A DNA stretch of 6,391 nucleotides, from positions 1-6,391 of the forward strand of contig CAYRXE010000050.1 in the NCBI GenBank assembly GCA_964428205.1, given 5' to 3'. The notes beneath the pieces were generated by a model. That model did not search any database, was not told the origin of the DNA, and saw only the letters and a program-made list of their open reading frames with translations. Shown piece by piece: positions 5,137-6,391 of the stretch. The stretch is from CAYRXE01 sp964428205. Lineage in GTDB: Bacteria > Patescibacteriota > Gracilibacteria > Peribacterales > Peribacteraceae. How positions within the stretch are numbered: position 1 is the first letter of the stretch; the number at the start of each line of letters is the position of its first letter. Both the position numbers and the translations under genes were made by a program.

Positions 5137-5727
5137 TTATTTTCGTACGACGAGATACACCTCCTTGCTGCGGTCTCTCGTTGCCTGCACATGCACGACT
5201 TTCATCATGCGGAATTGTTTTTTGAGCGTGTTCACAAACTCATCGAAGTCTGCACCGCGGAAAATCTTCGCAACGGCCTTTCCTCCCGGTCTGAGCATGG
5301 CGATGGCCGTATCCATAATGGCGCGTGTGAGTTCCACCGATCTCCACTGATCAATGTCGGCGACGCCACTCGTATTGGGCGCGGCGTCAGAGAGAATCAG
5401 ATCTACATCCTTCAATCCATGTGATTCCACGATCTTGCGAACGCCGGGGATATCGGTGAGGTCTTGCTGATACGTGAAGACGTTGTTGGCGATGGGTTCG
5501 ATGGGCGTGAGATCAATACCAATCGCTTTACCGGTGGGTCCAATGACTTCTGCTTCGTACTGGAGCCAGCTTCCCGGTGCTGCCCCGAGATCAAGAACGT
5601 TCATGCCAGGGGAGAGCAGACGGTGGCGTTCATCGAGTTCCATCAATTTATAGACCGAACGCGCACGATAGCCCTCGGCCGCAGCACGCTGCGACCATTT
5701 GTCGTTGGGTTGGTAGGGCTTGGGCAT
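5137..5727 (-). CDS. rlmE: 23S rRNA (uridine-2'-O)-methyltransferase RlmE (FtsJ/RrmJ)
   Basis: A 196-residue SAM-dependent methyltransferase. In E. coli, RlmE methylates the 2'-O of U2552 in the A loop of 23S rRNA, late in 50S assembly. The sequence shows the SAM-binding motif LDLGAAPGSW (45-54) and the full catalytic tetrad of the FtsJ family: Lys27 (in YRARSVYKL), Asp114 (in LSDAAPNTSG), Lys154 (in AVAKIFRG) and Glu189 (in RSKEVYLV). It is slightly shorter than the E. coli protein (209), mainly at the N-terminus, and appears complete and active. The ATG at 5727 follows the rsmG stop by only 2 nt and has no Shine-Dalgarno, so translation is probably coupled to rsmG. The protein is cytoplasmic. 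The family also contains tRNA 2'-O-methyltransferases, but bacterial single-domain members of this length are RlmE. Confidence 0.93.
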   Translation of the reverse strand: MPKPYQPNDKWSQRAAAEGYRARSVYKLMELDERHRLLSPGMNVLDLGAAPGSWLQYEAEVIGPTGKAIGIDLTPIEPIANNVFTYQQDLTDIPGVRKIVESHGLKDVDLILSDAAPNTSGVADIDQWRSVELTRAIMDTAIAMLRPGGKAVAKIFRGADFDEFVNTLKKQFRMMKVVHVQATRDRSKEVYLVVRK

Positions 5728-5729
5728 GA

Positions 5730-6391
5730 TTAGAGGGGATGCTTCTTGGGTTCGCCGTTTTTGCGCGGAAATTCTATGGGAGTTTGCATGATTTTCTCAT
5801 ACACGAGCAGCTGTCGTTGCCCAAAATCTCCGGGAAGTGTGTAGGTGTAACGGTCGACAAATTTGAGTCCCAAGGTTTCCTCTGCGGTGCGTGAAGCAGC
5901 GAACTCTGCTTCGACGTTTACGCTCTTCCACAGCACCAAGTAGCCTCCTGTTTTTGCGAATGGGGCCATGTACTCCAAGAGCACACGTGTGTCTGCTACA
6001 GCGCGCGCCGTGACCACATCGAATCGGTCACGGTACCAGTTGTCCTGTGCCAGGTCCTCTGCACGGCCAAGCAGTGTTTTAGCGTTCTTGATGCCGAGGC
6101 GCTCGATGATCACGTCGACGGCTTTGAGCTTTTTCCCCGTGGCGTCCATGCCTATGCATTCCACGTTGGGCAGAGCCAGCGCGAGAGGCAGGAAAGGGAA
6201 CCCACCACCGGTGCCAAGGTCGATCATATTGTTCACATTTTGTACTCTTAATTTTCCTTTTCCTTCAGCTAAATAATCATACAAAGAGAGCGAATCAAGA
6301 ACATTGCCAATCCAGCACTTTTCTTCATCGCGAAGGGCACTGAGGTTCAGTTTGGCATTCTCTTCTAAGAAGATCTGCAGGAGCTGCCGAA
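5730..6391 (-). CDS. rsmG: 16S rRNA (guanine-N7)-methyltransferase RsmG (GidB), N-terminus cut by right edge
   Basis: The last 219 residues are visible, read from 6389; the start lies beyond the window. RsmG methylates N7 of G527 in 16S rRNA (E. coli numbering), and its loss gives low-level streptomycin resistance in several bacteria. Evidence: the N-terminal family pattern NAKLNLSALRDEE followed by NVLDSLSLY (usually xHxxDSL; here the His position reads Gly-Asn), the SAM loop IDLGTGGGFPFLPLAL (usually G-GFPG-IP; here Phe replaces the second Gly), the second-strand acidic residue in IGMDATGKKLKAV, and TARAVADTRVLLEYMAPF...GGYLVLWKS, matching the family's SRA and GG...LKG region. Full-length members are about 210-240 residues, so only a short N-terminal piece is missing. 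The frame continues upstream of the TTG at 6284, so that codon is a Leu and not the start. It runs directly into rlmE. Confidence 0.92.
   Translation of the reverse strand, partial: RQLLQIFLEENAKLNLSALRDEEKCWIGNVLDSLSLYDYLAEGKGKLRVQNVNNMIDLGTGGGFPFLPLALALPNVECIGMDATGKKLKAVDVIIERLGIKNAKTLLGRAEDLAQDNWYRDRFDVVTARAVADTRVLLEYMAPFAKTGGYLVLWKSVNVEAEFAASRTAEETLGLKFVDRYTYTLPGDFGQRQLLVYEKIMQTPIEFPRKNGEPKKHPL

Noticed and set aside
5077..5424. Plus-strand open frame of 115 codons opposite rlmE
   Set aside because: The minus strand encodes RlmE with its full catalytic tetrad; the plus-strand product resembles no family.
6282..6284. TTG at 6284 as the rsmG start
   Set aside because: The family's N-terminal motif (NLSALRDEE...DSL) is encoded in frame upstream of it to the window edge.

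Overview
The window is a compact stretch of bacterial chromosome with near-balanced base composition (judged by eye). It holds eight protein genes, two of them cut by the window edges, and no RNA genes, mobile elements or CRISPR. All coding regions fit the standard genetic code; the ftsE gene ends in TGA. The small housekeeping genes, tight spacing, almost complete lack of Shine-Dalgarno sequences, and divergent versions of core proteins would fit a Candidate Phyla Radiation (Patescibacteria) genome, perhaps Peregrinibacteria or Peribacteria-like. That placement is an inference with low confidence. MurD shows that the organism makes peptidoglycan.

Layout. On the minus strand, running leftwards from the right edge: rsmG (16S rRNA m7G methyltransferase, N-terminus cut off), rlmE/ftsJ (23S rRNA 2'-O-methyltransferase, starting 2 nt after rsmG ends), ftsE (cell-division ABC ATPase with an unusual ~85-residue tail and no ftsX behind it), a secreted or membrane-anchored six-cysteine protein of unknown function, and a small tandem-ACT-domain protein. 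The ACT gene converges with a plus-strand MscS-type mechanosensitive channel gene, with stop codons 3 bp apart. Upstream of the channel gene, across a 97-bp divergent intergenic region, the minus strand resumes with a PurK-like ATP-grasp protein followed by murD (cut by the left edge).

How they fit together. rsmG-rlmE form a ribosome-maturation pair. FtsE, MurD and the MscS channel all concern the cell envelope, division or turgor. The ACT protein probably senses a small ligand.

The most striking item is the PurK-like gene. It aligns along its length with N5-carboxyaminoimidazole ribonucleotide synthase but has lost both metal-binding glutamates and the glycine-rich nucleotide loops, so it looks like a pseudoenzyme kept as an intact reading frame next to murD. 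A second theme is that several genes have a -10-like hexamer only 7 to 11 nt before the ATG and no Shine-Dalgarno sequence, suggesting leaderless or near-leaderless mRNAs. Several inverted repeats in the short intergenic gaps are possible regulatory sites.
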